Assembly (NCBI GenBank): GCA_014155875.1
Contig: JACEFZ010014585.1
Span: forward strand, 310,001-374,000
Source: Cepaea nemoralis
Lineage: Eukaryota; Mollusca; Gastropoda; Stylommatophora; Helicidae
Direction: 5' to 3'
DNA: 64,000 nt
How positions within the stretch are numbered: position 1 is the first letter of the stretch; each line of letters begins with the position of its first letter. Below, one piece after another: positions 1-10,846 of the stretch. Position numbers and translations under genes: made by a program. The notes under the pieces were generated by a model. The model was not told where the DNA came from. It did not search any database and saw nothing but the letters and a program-made list of their open reading frames with translations.

Positions 1-256
1 CAAATAACACGATAACACTAGTACGGAGATATATCGTCCTTTGCTAAATTAGGGATCATATTTGACAACATATTATCCTTTGACACTGAATCCGTTAAGA
101 GGTTTTAAGAGATAAAAGTCAGTCTTCAGGAGAATTTATAATCAACTAACTAACCATCGGGTAGCAGAATGGAGGAATCCCTTATCAAAGGAGAAGTATG
201 GTGTCTCCTTCCCTCGTTTATCCTCCCCCCTCCCCCCCCCCCCCCCCCCCCCCCCC
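1..256. other. No gene seen; poly-C tract at the end
   Basis: Positions 1-210 hold ordinary mixed sequence in which I recognise nothing. A pure C run of about 30 bases occupies roughly 222-256. Apparent proline-rich reading frames here come from this run and are not genes. Confidence 0.6.
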
Positions 257-420
257 ACATGGGTCACAGTAAACCATGGAAGCAGGTGGTGGATGAATAT
301 GGAGATCAATCAGCAGATGGTTGTTGGTTATGGTCTCGCATTTCACGACGGTATGTAGATGATCTCTTTAAGGAGTCAATGGCTAAGAGAATACAGTTAG
401 CAAAGTGCCCTTTACTAATC
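257..420 (+). pseudogene. RTE-like LINE 5' region fragment
   Basis: This stretch resembles the 5' leader of the minus-strand RTE-like LINE around 13700-13930. Both share the run KPW-QVVDE followed by a WS-(HF/QLH)-DG(R) region and a conserved start ...AGATGATCTCTTT. It has stops and ends without an endonuclease domain, so it is a short detached piece. The direct observation is the similarity inside this window; the LINE identity rests on the endonuclease that follows the better copy. Confidence 0.5.
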
Positions 421-439
421 ACATAGGAAATGTCAATCC

Positions 440-1130
440 ACCACTCTTCTTCTTCTTTCTTTTGTTCTACTGCTTTTGCCATGAAACGTCGTTGAGAACC
501 GGCAGATGTATGTTTCTGTGTTTCGCATGTCTTGTTGCTTATGCTAATTAATATTTAATTTTTTCGAAGTCTCTTTTATTATATCTAAACTCTTTCTGGG
601 TCGTCCTAAGTCTTTGTATCCCGATGTTCTCATGTAGAATGCTCTAGCCGCTGGTTGATCTTGTTCCGTTCTAGATAAATGTCAGAACTATTTAATTCTT
701 TGGTGCTGTAAAGTCAGTAATTGGTGTTATCCCTACATTCGTTCTTAGTTTCTCATCTGTCTGTCTCTATTTATTCTCGGTTTTCCAGCTGCGTTCCTTT
801 GCATCTCATTTCACATGATGTGACTTTACGCCTGAGTGTTTATAGGACTGTCCTTGACTGGCATTGGCAACATAGCGTTGGGACGAATAAAGCGTCTAGC
901 GGCTTTTTTTCATGTTTGTTTATGGATTTTTAGGATATGTGCTATTTTGTAGTTGATGTTGTTTGCCTACTGTATTCTCGTTTCTATATCTCTATCTAGT
1001 TTTAAATCATTTGCCCAGATGCCTGTACTCTGTAACTTGCTTTAATGATTTTCCATGTATATTATACTGCTGTGGTATTGTCGAATTGTAATAAATTCAA
1101 TTTTTTCGATGTTAATTTCCGTATCAAAAT
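440..1130 (-). pseudogene. Decayed LINE 3'-terminal region
   Basis: Read on the minus strand, fragments in changing frames resemble the tail of a LINE reverse transcriptase: a TSCEMRC-like piece near 800-830, an ITPI-like piece near 735, and a GRPRKSLDIIKE-like piece near 560-610. Proteins of RTE-like LINEs commonly end with a basic GRPRKRW motif. Stops and frameshifts are frequent, so this is an old relic. There is no start and no catalytic YADD motif, and clade assignment is uncertain. Confidence 0.5.
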
Positions 1131-1419
1131 TCTGACAGCAATTGTCAAGACAATGTATATGGTGCTGGAGATCCACTATTCAAGAAGCCTTATGTGATCG
1201 TATACTTTTGGTCACTCCTTTCCAGATGTGGTGCATGCTCATATACTTATTCTGGTCATATAGTCGTTTTCTCTCTAAATAAGTACATGCTAGTATACAT
1301 ATGTTTCTGCAAACTAATGCAACGGTTTAACATGCTCTCCACAACCACATCAGTGCTTTGTGATCTTACAGCCGTTTCCCGTTGTCACAATACACGAGTG
1401 CCCTGCTCTACTCGAGTGA

Positions 1420-1930
1420 AGTTATTCATTTATTCCAGTGGATACTCTTTCCTCTAAACTCTGTATACCACACATGCTCCGTTGCCTTCTCCAGAATCCA
1501 GTGAAGACTTTCCACGCTGATGGTACCAGTGGCACCTGGCTTGCATTTTCCTCTACACGTTGAGTGTGGTCCAGACTCTCACTGCTCACCCGTCGCTGAA
1601 TTAGTCTCTCCACGTGTGGATCCTTTGTTTCGATACTTGTTTCACTAGATCCCAGAGCGCCTTCACCACTGGGTCTCGTCATAATCTAATTGGCCGCCCA
1701 CAGATGTAGCACAGCCAGTCTATCAGGAGGTTCATTTCCTTGCACACCAGCATGCCCGGGCAGACCACCCACAATATACTCTTGAAGATAATTTTTTCGA
1801 GCGGTACAAGTCACGTGTGGGCAGTCCAAGAAGCCGAAATATCATGAGTGACCTGAACCGAAATGTAGGATCGGATAACACAGGCTTTGAGGAGATCTGA
1901 GGAAGCGCGGACATGAAGTAATGAAAGAAA
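1420..1930 (-). pseudogene. LINE ribonuclease H fragment
   Basis: On the minus strand near 1700-1780 the sequence reads GLPGHAGVQGNEPPDRLA. This closely matches the conserved PGHxGxxGNExAD motif at the end of the RNase H domain in LINEs of the I/R1/LOA type. The upstream part of the domain lies in another frame, and stops follow within about 30 residues. RNase H in these elements helps remove the RNA template after reverse transcription. No reverse transcriptase is attached, so this is a fragment. Confidence 0.6.
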
Positions 1931-2020
1931 ATGGAGTGTTGTTAGTTAATTTCTGCTCAGAGAATAACAACATCATATAAAAGAATACAAAGTAACATGG
2001 TCTTCACCTAACATTCATTC

Positions 2021-2188
2021 ATTCAGTAGCATGTTCTTTGTAGAACCTCGTTCCCATAACAACCTTCCGGAAAACCTCTCGATCACATGTAAGATGCCCC
2101 GCGTGCGATGCACCCATCTGGAGATCATCCGCTACATCCTGCACCCGCCTTCACTTCCCAAACATGTACCTCTCCATTATTGTTCTCT
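2021..2188 (-). pseudogene. RTE-like LINE 3' terminus with GAATG-type tail
   Basis: The minus-strand translation matches, in several frames, the terminal stretch better preserved at 26190-26373 (YMPGKRGRGRPKRRW ... RKVVMEARFCKGHATE). The element ends in a TGAATGAATG tail, seen here as CATTCATTCA at 2021-2030. Three copies of this same 3' end occur in the window (here, 16715-16893 and 26190-26376), which marks one LINE family that inserts as 5'-truncated copies. Confidence 0.65.
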
Positions 2189-3080
2189 CCAAACAGATAC
2201 AAGTCGTCTCCATTCGTCTCTCTGGTTGACCTTCTCTTGCCAGTCGCTGATTCCAAGTGTTTGTAGGTCTGTATGTATATTATCTCTCTACCGTTTTCTT
2301 GGTCTACCTCGGGGCCTGCGATCATTTATCTCCTGAGTTTAAGCGAGTTTTGTTTCCCTATTAACTTCCAGTCTTTCTATATGCCCAAGCTATTGCAGTC
2401 TATTAGCCTTCATGATACCAGTGATTAGCGGGGACTTACAAACAGATCATAAAGGTCTTTGTTGCTTCTTCTTTTCCACTCTCCACTTTGTGTATCTCTA
2501 ATGGGCCCAAAGATGCGTCTTAAGACTTTGTTCTCAAAGGTTTGTAACAAGGCTTCGTCTCCTATAGTTGTACTCCAGGTTTCAGAGTCATACAGCACAA
2601 CTGGTCTGATCAGTGTTTTGTATATTGTGTTCTTGGTGTTACGAGATAGCGCATTTGATTTTAGTAGATATTGTAGTGCATACTATATGTTATTTCCAGA
2701 GTTGATTCTAGCTTGTATTTCTTACCTTATTATATTGGAGCAGTTGAAGATTGTACCCAGGTATTTGTATGTTTCCGTTCTTTTAATTGTCATATTATCT
2801 ATTTGTATATGACCAGAGTTTTTAACCGTTCCTTCTTTTGAAATTACCATATATTCTTGATAACCAGCCCCATTTGTTGAGGTTTTTCCTTTAAGTGAGT
2901 CCACTGTCTTTTGTTCATTTTCCCCTATAATATCTATATCATCTGCATAACCAAGCAGTCTGAATGTTCCTCCAATGGCACATTCCTCCTTTACCTTCCT
3001 TTCTACTTTCTCTAGAGCCAGATTGAAAAGGAGCGGCGATAGCTTAACAAAATGTTCTAGGGCATATATTCGGGGGCTGT
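2189..3080 (-). pseudogene. RTE-like LINE reverse transcriptase relic
   Basis: Minus-strand reading shows LSPLLFNLALEKV, then GYADDIDIIG (the catalytic YADD of the reverse transcriptase palm), then YKYLGTIF, and further downstream PVVLYDSETWS and VLRRILGPI. These occur in the usual order of RT motifs 4 to 7 followed by the thumb of RTE-like LINEs. Stops and frameshifts interrupt it, and the endonuclease part is absent, so it is 5'-truncated and dead. It abuts the 3' end of a different RTE copy at about 2188. Confidence 0.75.
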
Positions 3081-3206
3081 TTTTTTTTTTTTTTTTTTTT
3101 AAATTAAAATATCTACATTTATTTATGTACAAAATTCTACATTTATTCATGTAAAAACATCTACATTTATTCATGTATAGAAATCTACATTTATTCACAT
3201 ACAGTC
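3081..3206. repeat. Poly-T run followed by 4 x 24-bp minisatellite
   Basis: A T run of about 20 bases (3081-3101) is followed by four copies of a 24-bp unit with the core CTACATTTATT at 3113, 3137, 3161 and 3185. The run may be a poly(A) tail in reverse or a replication expansion; nothing here decides which. Confidence 0.7.
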
Positions 3207-3214
3207 GTGTCATC

Positions 3215-3460
3215 TTCTTCTGCCTGCTCCGCGGAGAAGGCGTTACGGATTCAGTTCGTAATCTCGCATACCCACGTTCGAAACTCAGCTGCGGGCGATC
3301 TGGCAGCAGACGCCTTGTGTTGAGTTTTTACGAAAATGGTATGGGTGCCGGTCGTTCAGAATGCAACGGCAAACTACTGAACGTAAACTTGCCAAGAGAT
3401 CACAACAACAAAACATGCTGGTGTTGACTGCGACGTCCTGTAAAGGATATGCAATTAACT
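3215..3460 (+). mobile_element. tRNA-derived SINE, family A
   Basis: The head reads like a tRNA-derived promoter, with a B-box-like ACGTTCGAAACTC near 3270. A conserved body follows: GGTGCCGGTCGTTCAGAA, then GTAAACTTGCCAAGA, then TGACTGCGACGTCCTGTAAA. Related copies occur at 5468-5600, 7395-7640, 9468-9715, 12735-13000 (minus), 15385-15612 and 19392-19657 (minus). SINEs of this kind are transcribed by RNA polymerase III and mobilised by LINE proteins. No clear target duplication was identified for this copy. Confidence 0.7.
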
Positions 3461-5407
3461 TAACATAATTTTCTGGAACATCGTCATAACTCTCCAAATC
3501 CCGAATACCATTTGACAGATTGTCGTTTAAGAAACTAGACCTATAAACACTCTAGTGTCATCCACGGCAATCATGTTTTAGAGTTGGTATTTAGAAAAGT
3601 GGATGCCATCAACAAAGTACTTGAATGCAAGTGCACGTTTAATAACTTCATTCTAGCTGATAGGTTTATTTTATGGGTAGGTCTTATATTAAAAGCATCC
3701 TGAAAATAGTGCTTAGGGCTTTCGGGGAAGCACAGTATACGCAGACTATCATCCCTTGATAAGTATTATTAAACTGAAGCTCAACGGATGCATGACATCC
3801 CATAAACACACAAATCAACACAATGGAGGATATCTCAGACATAAAGAAACTAAGTATAACAGGAAGAAGAATATAAAGGATAGGAGGACATAGTTTCCTA
3901 TTCTTAGGTGCTCAAAGACAAAGAAGCGCAACACTGACTTTTAGTGGGCCAGAGAAGAAAAAGATAATAAGAAGAAAGAGAAAAAGAGCACTTTATATAT
4001 TCTCTCCAGTTAACAAAATAAAGGGATAGAGAATTAGATAGAAGATGTCCAGGACTTCTTTGGGCGGGGGACATACTGTTGTATACCCCAGACAAAAGAT
4101 CACACTGTTGGACTGTAACAACATCAATGAATGGGACCAACAATGACTAACATTACTAGAACAGCAAAATACAACAGCAAGAACTAGATAAACAATATAA
4201 GAACAACATGCATGAGTCTTTATTTTGTGCAGTCCCGTAGCATATATACACAACTGTGCGGATAACAAAGTGTGGTTACTTATGGACAAGACAATCAACA
4301 CTCTACATCACTGACATTCATATAGGCAGTCTGCCGCATATAGCCAGACCTCTGCCTGTTTTGGCCGAGCCTACAGGGTGCTCCTAAAACCCTGCTACGA
4401 TACCTATACAGCCGGCTGACCAGGACTGGACAACAGAGAGACCATTACTTGGAAAATAGAAAGTAACACAACTCTAAATCTGAGTATGAGCCTTGCAGTT
4501 CGGAGACGGGACTCACCATCCTGAGACACACAACACAACACCATGGATCCCTGTAGTACACAGTGAAGAATCAGTGGATTGGGCTCCAGGTATTATCAGA
4601 CCCCTGTGCCTCAGCCAAATCCAACATTGTGCCCTATGCCCCAGAGAAAGTCATGTTCCCAAACCGACTGGGACACCTTACCAAAACAGAACCATTACTT
4701 CAAAAATATAGGTATAAACCTATGTGTGAAAATCTCAGATAAGTCGAACCAGAAACTATACTTTTAACCATACAGCAACAAACTAAGGTATGGAAAGCTC
4801 GACTATGGGATCAGTTGGGAGGGGAGGGGTAAAATGTGAGGTAAGGGAAAATTGGAGGTGAGGAAAACTGGGGATAAACAAAGATAGAGGTAAGGAAAAA
4901 TGGAGGGTAATTAAGGACCCAGGGTTGCTCCTGTTCCCTTCTATGACAGGAATTACATCCTCAACCATCTTGCACCAGTGTTCCAGCAGGAATGTCTCTG
5001 CAGGCCATGTTTCAGACAGCCTGCCCGACCGCCTTTCATTTTTGCAGGTTTAAGCACCCAACAGATGGACATCCGTGACACAGTCTGGTCGATGCCTGTC
5101 GCTCATATACGTTCTTGACTGGAGATGGTGTGAGGGGGACGATTACATTCCCACTCTCTACTTGGTGTCAGTACGGCCGTCGGCCGCCGAGGCCACTCCA
5201 GAACTCTATTGCCGGGGCAAAATCCGCGCCAATCCCGGCCGGGGAGAATTACCGATGATACCCCAGCTGCGGGGGAAGAGTTCTTGTCGCTGCATCAGCC
5301 GGAAATGTTGTAGAGCCGTATCAAGTCACGCGGCTTCTTAAGGAGCAATTTATGGTCACGGCCTCCCCCAACGGGGCATAATGTGCGAAAGAAGAGGAGA
5401 AGATGAT
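3461..5407. other. No recognisable gene
   Basis: I see nothing assignable. Reading frames are short on both strands. A purine-rich stretch (4800-4910) with repeated GAGG/GGAAAA words and a GC-richer segment (5170-5340) are the only compositional features. Confidence 0.5.
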
Positions 5408-5467
5408 ATCTGTGGCATCAGTTCAAGTTTCCCAACTATCGATTTTACTGAAAATCAGTTCAGTGTA

Positions 5468-5600
5468 ACTGGTATGAGTGCCGGTCGTTCAGAAACAATG
5501 CGAAACTACTGAACGTAAACTTTGCAAGAAATCACCAACAGCCAAGCAACGCTGGGTTGACTGCGACATCCTGTAAAGGATATGCAACTAACTAACAGTT
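5468..5600 (+). mobile_element. SINE family A, 3' part
   Basis: This copy carries only the body of SINE family A: GTGCCGGTCGTTCAGAA, ACTACTGAACGTAAACTT and GACTGCGACATCCTGTAAA. The tRNA-like head is missing, so it is 5'-truncated. Confidence 0.65.
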
Positions 5601-6044
5601 CAGTGTTATGAACTGTGAATTACTTCAGAACAGATATTTCACCGCAAACAAGGTGTTATAGTTTCTCAGACTACATTAATGCGGTTTTTGAGTAACGACA
5701 CTACTGTGAACCTTTCTTCAGAGCTCCACTGACCTATAGCCTGCAGCAGGCCGTTATGTAAAGATATAAATCACAGGCATTTGGTTGAAGAGACCACATT
5801 AAATTGGTAAAGCCGTTGCCTTGAGGTTTACAATTATAATCTGATTAGAAATAAAATAGAGAATGTTACCCTGGGTTGCGGAATAAAGGTAAGGGGGTTA
5901 ATTAGTATTAAGCGTAAGCTATTAACGAGTCACTATGGGGAATTACGGATTAAAGGTACATATTGTTTATTATACATCACCCATCTACGCCCAGGGCCAT
6001 GTGTTGGCCAGACATATGAGAAGTGATGAAAACACTCGGGGAGG

Positions 6045-6330
6045 GGGGACCCGCTGTAGCGCAGTGGCTAAACGCTGCCTGTCGTACCGGTGCTCTTGGG
6101 TTCGATCTGTATCAAAGCGGTTTCCCAGGTCAGCCCAGTCTAAAATAGGAACAGGAAATGTCTTGGGACGTAAAGGCAGAGGTCGTGATACCGACCACAT
6201 CACCCACTATGTGGATTATAAACAAATATGGGATTTTCCCTCATGCCCAATGTGCTTTAGCGGGTAAAAGTGACCTTTACTCGTTTTCTTTACAACTTGT
6301 CCGTGTTGGTCTATTAGAAAGGGCGAGGAT
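6045..6330 (+). mobile_element. tRNA-derived SINE, family B
   Basis: A near-perfect A box (TAGCGCAGTGGCTAA, near 6056-6070) and a B box (GGGTTCGATC, near 6107) sit at tRNA-like spacing, followed by about 200 bp of non-tRNA body. The T-loop flanks do not form a proper tRNA stem, so I call this a SINE and not a tRNA gene. It is unrelated to SINE family A beyond the promoter. Confidence 0.65.
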
Positions 6331-6604
6331 CGTCTTATGAAATGACTGAAACAACTGAAATGGATTAAGTTTGTGTATGTGTGCGAAAGTGCATGTCGAG
6401 TACAATGTCAGCCAGCCCGGAAAAAAAAAATGAGAGGTATTTTGGCCGTGGAATGTTCGCTTCAGGTGTCGGATTGGTTAGTTGATTTATTGCTTTATTG
6501 ATATGTTGGTTGATTAGGTGGTTGTAAGATCTTTGAGCTCGATGCAAGTCGAGTGCAACTTGCAAGTCGAGTGCAACGTGCAAGTCGCCTGAGCTCCCTA
6601 CAAG

Positions 6605-7070
6605 GCTTGCAACTGTCGGATTGAGGCAGGTGTACAGACTTTCTTCCCTTCAGTGCTTGCAACTGTCGGATTGAGGCAGGTGTACAGACTTGCTTCCCTT
6701 CAGTGCTTGCAACTGACGGATTGAGGCAGGTGTACAGACTTTCTTCCCTTCAGTGCTTGCAACTGTCGGATTGAGGCAGGTGTACAGACTTGCTTCCCTT
6801 CAGTGCTTGCAACTGACGGATTGAGGCAGGTGTACAGACTTTCTTCCCTTCAGTGCTTGCAACTGTCGGATTGAGGCAGGTGTACAGACTTTCTTCCCTT
6901 CAGTGCTTGCAACTGACGGATTGAGGCAGGTGTACAGACTTTATTCCCTTCAGTGCTTGCAACTGTCGGACTGAGGCAGGTGTACAGACTTTCTTCCCTT
7001 CAGTGCTTGCAACTGTCGGATTGAGGCAGGTGTACAGACTTTATTCCCTTCAGTGCTTGCAACTCTCCGA
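6605..7070. repeat. Exact 50-bp tandem array, about nine units
   Basis: Units start with AACTGTCGGA or AACTGACGGA at 6611, 6661, 6711, 6761, 6811, 6861, 6911, 6961 and 7011, each containing TTGAGGCAGGTGTACAGACT. The period is exactly 50 bp with no indels. Two diagnostic positions alternate, so 6661-6760 and 6761-6860 form identical 100-bp dimers. It decays at 7061. Confidence 0.95.
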
Positions 7071-7394
7071 TTGGTGACAACTTGCAAACGTGACGGGAAA
7101 TGAGCAAAGCGAGGCAAAAGAGATAAATACCTCGATTTCTTGGGCACATCGTGTAACTGGCCCTGGTCCAAAGCTGTATGTAGATTATGGGAGATGTTGA
7201 ACTATAATCACCCACTCCATCAACATGGTGCATGGTGATGATGACTAAAATATCACGAGTGTCAAAGTGAGCAGCCTGCATATCTTTTGGAAAAGACATA
7301 AACACAAACAGCCACTAACAAACATCAGAATAAAGCATATTAGACAACATTATGAGAAAACAAAAAGTGGAACATATTTTAACAACTGCAAGGA
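7071..7394. other. No recognisable gene
   Basis: Unique-looking sequence between the 50-bp array and a SINE. No motif or convincing reading frame was found. Confidence 0.5.
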
Positions 7395-7640
7395 TTCACA
7401 GGCCGGCTGCCTGACCGAGGGGTAGCAGCTTTCTCCGTTAATCCCGAATACTCTCGTGGTCGACGTGAGCGGACGAGAATTAGAAGTGGTTCGAGTCACG
7501 CTAGTGACTTATGAGAGTATGGAGCCGGTCGCTCAGAAAGTCTGGCGTGCTGATGAGCGTAATCTAGGATAGGAATCAACATACAGCTGAAAGATGCTGA
7601 TGTTGACCGCAATATCCTGAAACAGGATGGAAACGCGGGG
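7395..7640 (+). mobile_element. Divergent SINE related to family A
   Basis: The order of motifs is the same as in family A but the sequence is more diverged: CTCCGTTAATCCCGAATACTC in the head, GGAGCCGGTCGCTCAGAAA in the body, and GTTGACCGCAATATCCTG near the end. It may be a distinct subfamily. Confidence 0.5.
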
Positions 7641-7767
7641 GAAAAAAAGGATTCATAAGAAAAGAGGTAAAGAAATAATTCGAGCAGATTCTTCAGCTTT
7701 CATGGCATCATAGATGCAATGGTAGGTAAATATAACTGATACATAACACCAGGGACCGAAATACCGA

Positions 7768-7890
<123 letters not shown>

Positions 7891-7927
7891 CCCCTCTAAA
7901 CGTATTTATCAACATAAACCCCATAGA

Positions 7928-8342
7928 CAGTGGCGTCACTGGGGTTGGTGTCACCCAGTGCGGTAAACTCTTGGTGTCACCCCTTTAGACTTTCACCATG
8001 GTCTTCTTCCGAGTGTTCCTGTACCATATATAATCGCATATAGTAATGTTTGTAAAATAAGTCAAAAAGTTAATAAGGACATAAGAAAGAAAACAAATTG
8101 AACAATATAACTTCAATACTTCAGGTAAAACATAAATAAAGGACTTCGACAAACTCGGACAAAGTTAAATTTTTGTTATTTAACATTAAAATTTCTAAAA
8201 TTAACAATGAACGGTTATGAAACCCGACTAGACAGAGCTATGTCTGCTTTGTCAAATTTGCAATTTTTTTATTTTGGTGTCACCCCTTGATGGTGTCACC
8301 CGGTGCGGCCCGCACCCCCGCACCCCCCTAGTGACGCCCCTG
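7928..8342. mobile_element. 415-bp hAT-type MITE with 8-bp target duplication
   Basis: The ends are imperfect inverted repeats: CAGTGGCGTCACTGGGG on the left and the complement of CAGGGGCGTCACTAGGGG on the right. Perfect 8-bp direct repeats CCCATAGA flank it (7920-7927 and 8343-8350). The sister region near 14250-14262 has a single CCCATAGA with no insert, an empty site that confirms the boundaries. The internal GGTGTCACCC words repeat near both ends. It encodes no protein, so it would have depended on another element's transposase. An 8-bp duplication and CAG...CTG ends are typical of hAT. Confidence 0.9.
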
Positions 8343-8729
8343 CCCATAGACTTCCAAGGTCTTTCGCCGTTTATGTAAGTAAATGTTCTTTAAATTGTGG
8401 GTGGCCTTAAGAGGCCAGTAAAATAATGTTGTTTCCTCATAGAGGGGAAACTGAATTCCAAGATAGTAACGGTTAATATTAAAAGTACAGTTTTAAATAT
8501 TAAAGATAAACGTAGAATTGAAAAAGTTGATTATAAAATGTAAGTAAAAAAAAGATTAAATAAATACTGTATAAATATTTTAATAGCTTTCTACTCACGT
8601 TTGCAAGAATTGACTGCGGTATTATCTTCCTTATTTCTCAAATAAAAATAAAAGATTTGGATGTTAGATAGAGGTATTGTATCTAGGTAAACCATTTTCT
8701 TTTTCAATTTCTAGTAACCTCCCTTGTAA

Positions 8730-9440
8730 CAATATTAGATGATTATGTCCCCCTACCAAGCGCAGACTGCTACTGCAACCATAGATTAATCTTAGGCAAT
8801 TTACATATAAACTTAAAGAAAGTCAAATATACAAATAGAAACGCAAAATTTGATCTACAGGCACTGAAGAGTGAGGAGATAAAAGTAAATTCAACGTAGA
8901 GGTAAAGAACAGATTCGATGCATTGTCCGATATGGCAATGGAATATTATTTCACGACGTCAGTGACCAATTGAAAATATAAAAGAAATCAGTCAAGCAGC
9001 TGCACTAACAACAATAATAATCCCAAAAATAAAGATAATAGGGCGCAAGAAATGGATGATGGAAGACATCTTAAAACTCATGGAAATAAGAAGAAATAAC
9101 AAAAATAACAAGGAAATATACGAAGAGATTCACAGGAAAATTAGGAAGCTACTGCTATGCAAAGAGGCAAAAGAAACATGGCTTGAGGAAAATTGCAAGG
9201 AAATTGAAAACCAACACAACACCCAGAATACCAAATTAATGCACACAAGAATTAATGACATCACTAACAAAAGAACAGACACATAAACAGGTTGCCTAAA
9301 AACCAAAGATGGCAAAATCATAATAGAAAAAGATCAGATTTTACATGCGATGGTCAGATTATGTGAAAGACCTTTATGATGATACAAGACAAGAACAATA
9401 TGATCATCAGAATAATAATGAAGGACCATCAATTTTGTTT
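8730..9440 (+). pseudogene. RTE-like LINE linker between endonuclease and RT (copy A)
   Basis: The plus-strand reading gives the end of an AP-endonuclease-like domain (NHRLILGNL near 8780) and then the basic helical linker that precedes the reverse transcriptase in RTE-like LINEs (WMMEDILKLMEIRRNN ... KEAKETWLEENC). A TAA near 9284 and an extra base near 9349 break it. The duplicate at 14620-15330 lacks both lesions, so they arose after the duplication. The RT itself is replaced by a SINE at about 9440. Confidence 0.7.
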
Positions 9441-9467
9441 GTCGGGGTGTTTTTCTTTTAGATATCT

Positions 9468-9715
9468 AGCAATTCCGCGGAGCCGGTCTCCCTGGCGAAG
9501 GTGTTAACGATTTTCTCCGTAATCCCGTATATCCACGTGTGGGGAAACAGCTGCGCGAGATTCGGTAGGGAATCGGGTCGCGTTGGTTACTTACAGGGGT
9601 ATCTGAGATTGTCGCTCAGTAAGCAATGCAAAATACTGTGCGTAATCTTGCAAAGACATCAACAACAGCGGTAAAATGCTGTTGTTGACAGCGATGTAAA
9701 TAGGATATGAGAAAA
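9468..9715 (+). mobile_element. SINE family A (copy in duplicated block)
   Basis: The head reads CCGCGGAGCCGGTCTCCCTGG and the body GTCGCTCAGTAAGCAATGC, then CGTAATCTTGCAAAGACATC and a CTGTTGTTGACAGCGATGTA end. It is nearly identical to 15385-15612, as expected from the block duplication. Confidence 0.7.
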
Positions 9716-9761
9716 AAATACAATAAAATTCCACAGAATGCTTGAACATAAGTGTAGTGAT

Positions 9762-9836
9762 CAATCAAGGCATTACTATCATGTTATTATGATATTTGAA
9801 ATATTCTCTAAGCAAACGTAATTGCACCAGCATTTA

Positions 9837-9905
<69 letters not shown>

Positions 9906-10121
9906 AGGGAGAGAGAGGAGAGAGAGAGAGAGAGAGGAGGGAGGATGAGTGGGGGGGGAGGGGAAACTATTTGTAATATTTGTCAACATAAGCCCCATAA
10001 GCTTGAACGGCCTTTCGCCAGCGCGAAAATAAGTGCATGCAGGCCTGATTGTGCCAGACCAGGCGTTGTCCTACTCACTTCGCCTATTAATCGTCATCTC
10101 TCTCATGCCTGTTACCTAGAC
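9762..10121. repeat. GA tract and flank common to three sites
   Basis: The segment ATTACTATCATGTTATTATG leading into a GA tract (9840-9940) recurs at 14008 and 15662. After the GA tract comes a sequence with AACATAAGCCCCATAAGCTT, recurring with variation after the GA tracts at 7887, 14181 and 15828. It is a dispersed repeat anchored on a microsatellite. Confidence 0.75.
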
Positions 10122-10846
10122 CAGGGGTCACCAAACTACGGCCCGCGGGCCGGATCCGGTCCGCGACGTCATTTCATCCGGCCCTCCGTCGGTACTCGAA
10201 CTTGCTTGATATAACTATGAAACACGAGACGTTCTGATACAATTTAAATGTAAATATTATGTTTAGAATAATAGGAGATCTTCACACTTGCGGAGACCAC
10301 CTGGCTGCACTAGGTTGTTTATTTAGGTGGCCCTATTTATAAATTTCGCGAACCTTATTATGAGATTATTAATATCAATGGTACTGTGAAGGATGATCAT
10401 GTGTATGTTTATTCATGGGGATGCCTATTTTGTCATTGCATCTAATCATGAATTTTATATATTAGGGCATTGTCATTATTAATCAGATGTTGTTGTATCT
10501 TTATAATTACATTATTCTGATTCCCTGTACACTGACCTGAATTTCTTCTGATATCTCTAAATCGTTGTTTTTTCTTGTTAGCCGTAGAGATAGAATGAGA
10601 TTCTCTTTGTCTTCTTATTCCTCTCTTCTTCTACGGCCCATGAACAGTCGGCGTTGTGCTATTATCTCTGTCATCTCTGTGCGGTTACACAAAGGTACCT
10701 ATAAACTGTATATGTACCTTTGATGAGCTGTAGCTTCACCAGTGACCCCTAGTCCTCTGCTTTTCTTGTGTTTCAATAGGATTTTAATTATGTTTCTAAT
10801 GTAATGTCTTTTTCATTTTCAGATCCCGTGTACTTCACCCTTAATT

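Noticed and set aside
6605..7070. CRISPR-like array
   Set aside because: The 50-bp units are contiguous with no unique spacers, and the context is eukaryotic.
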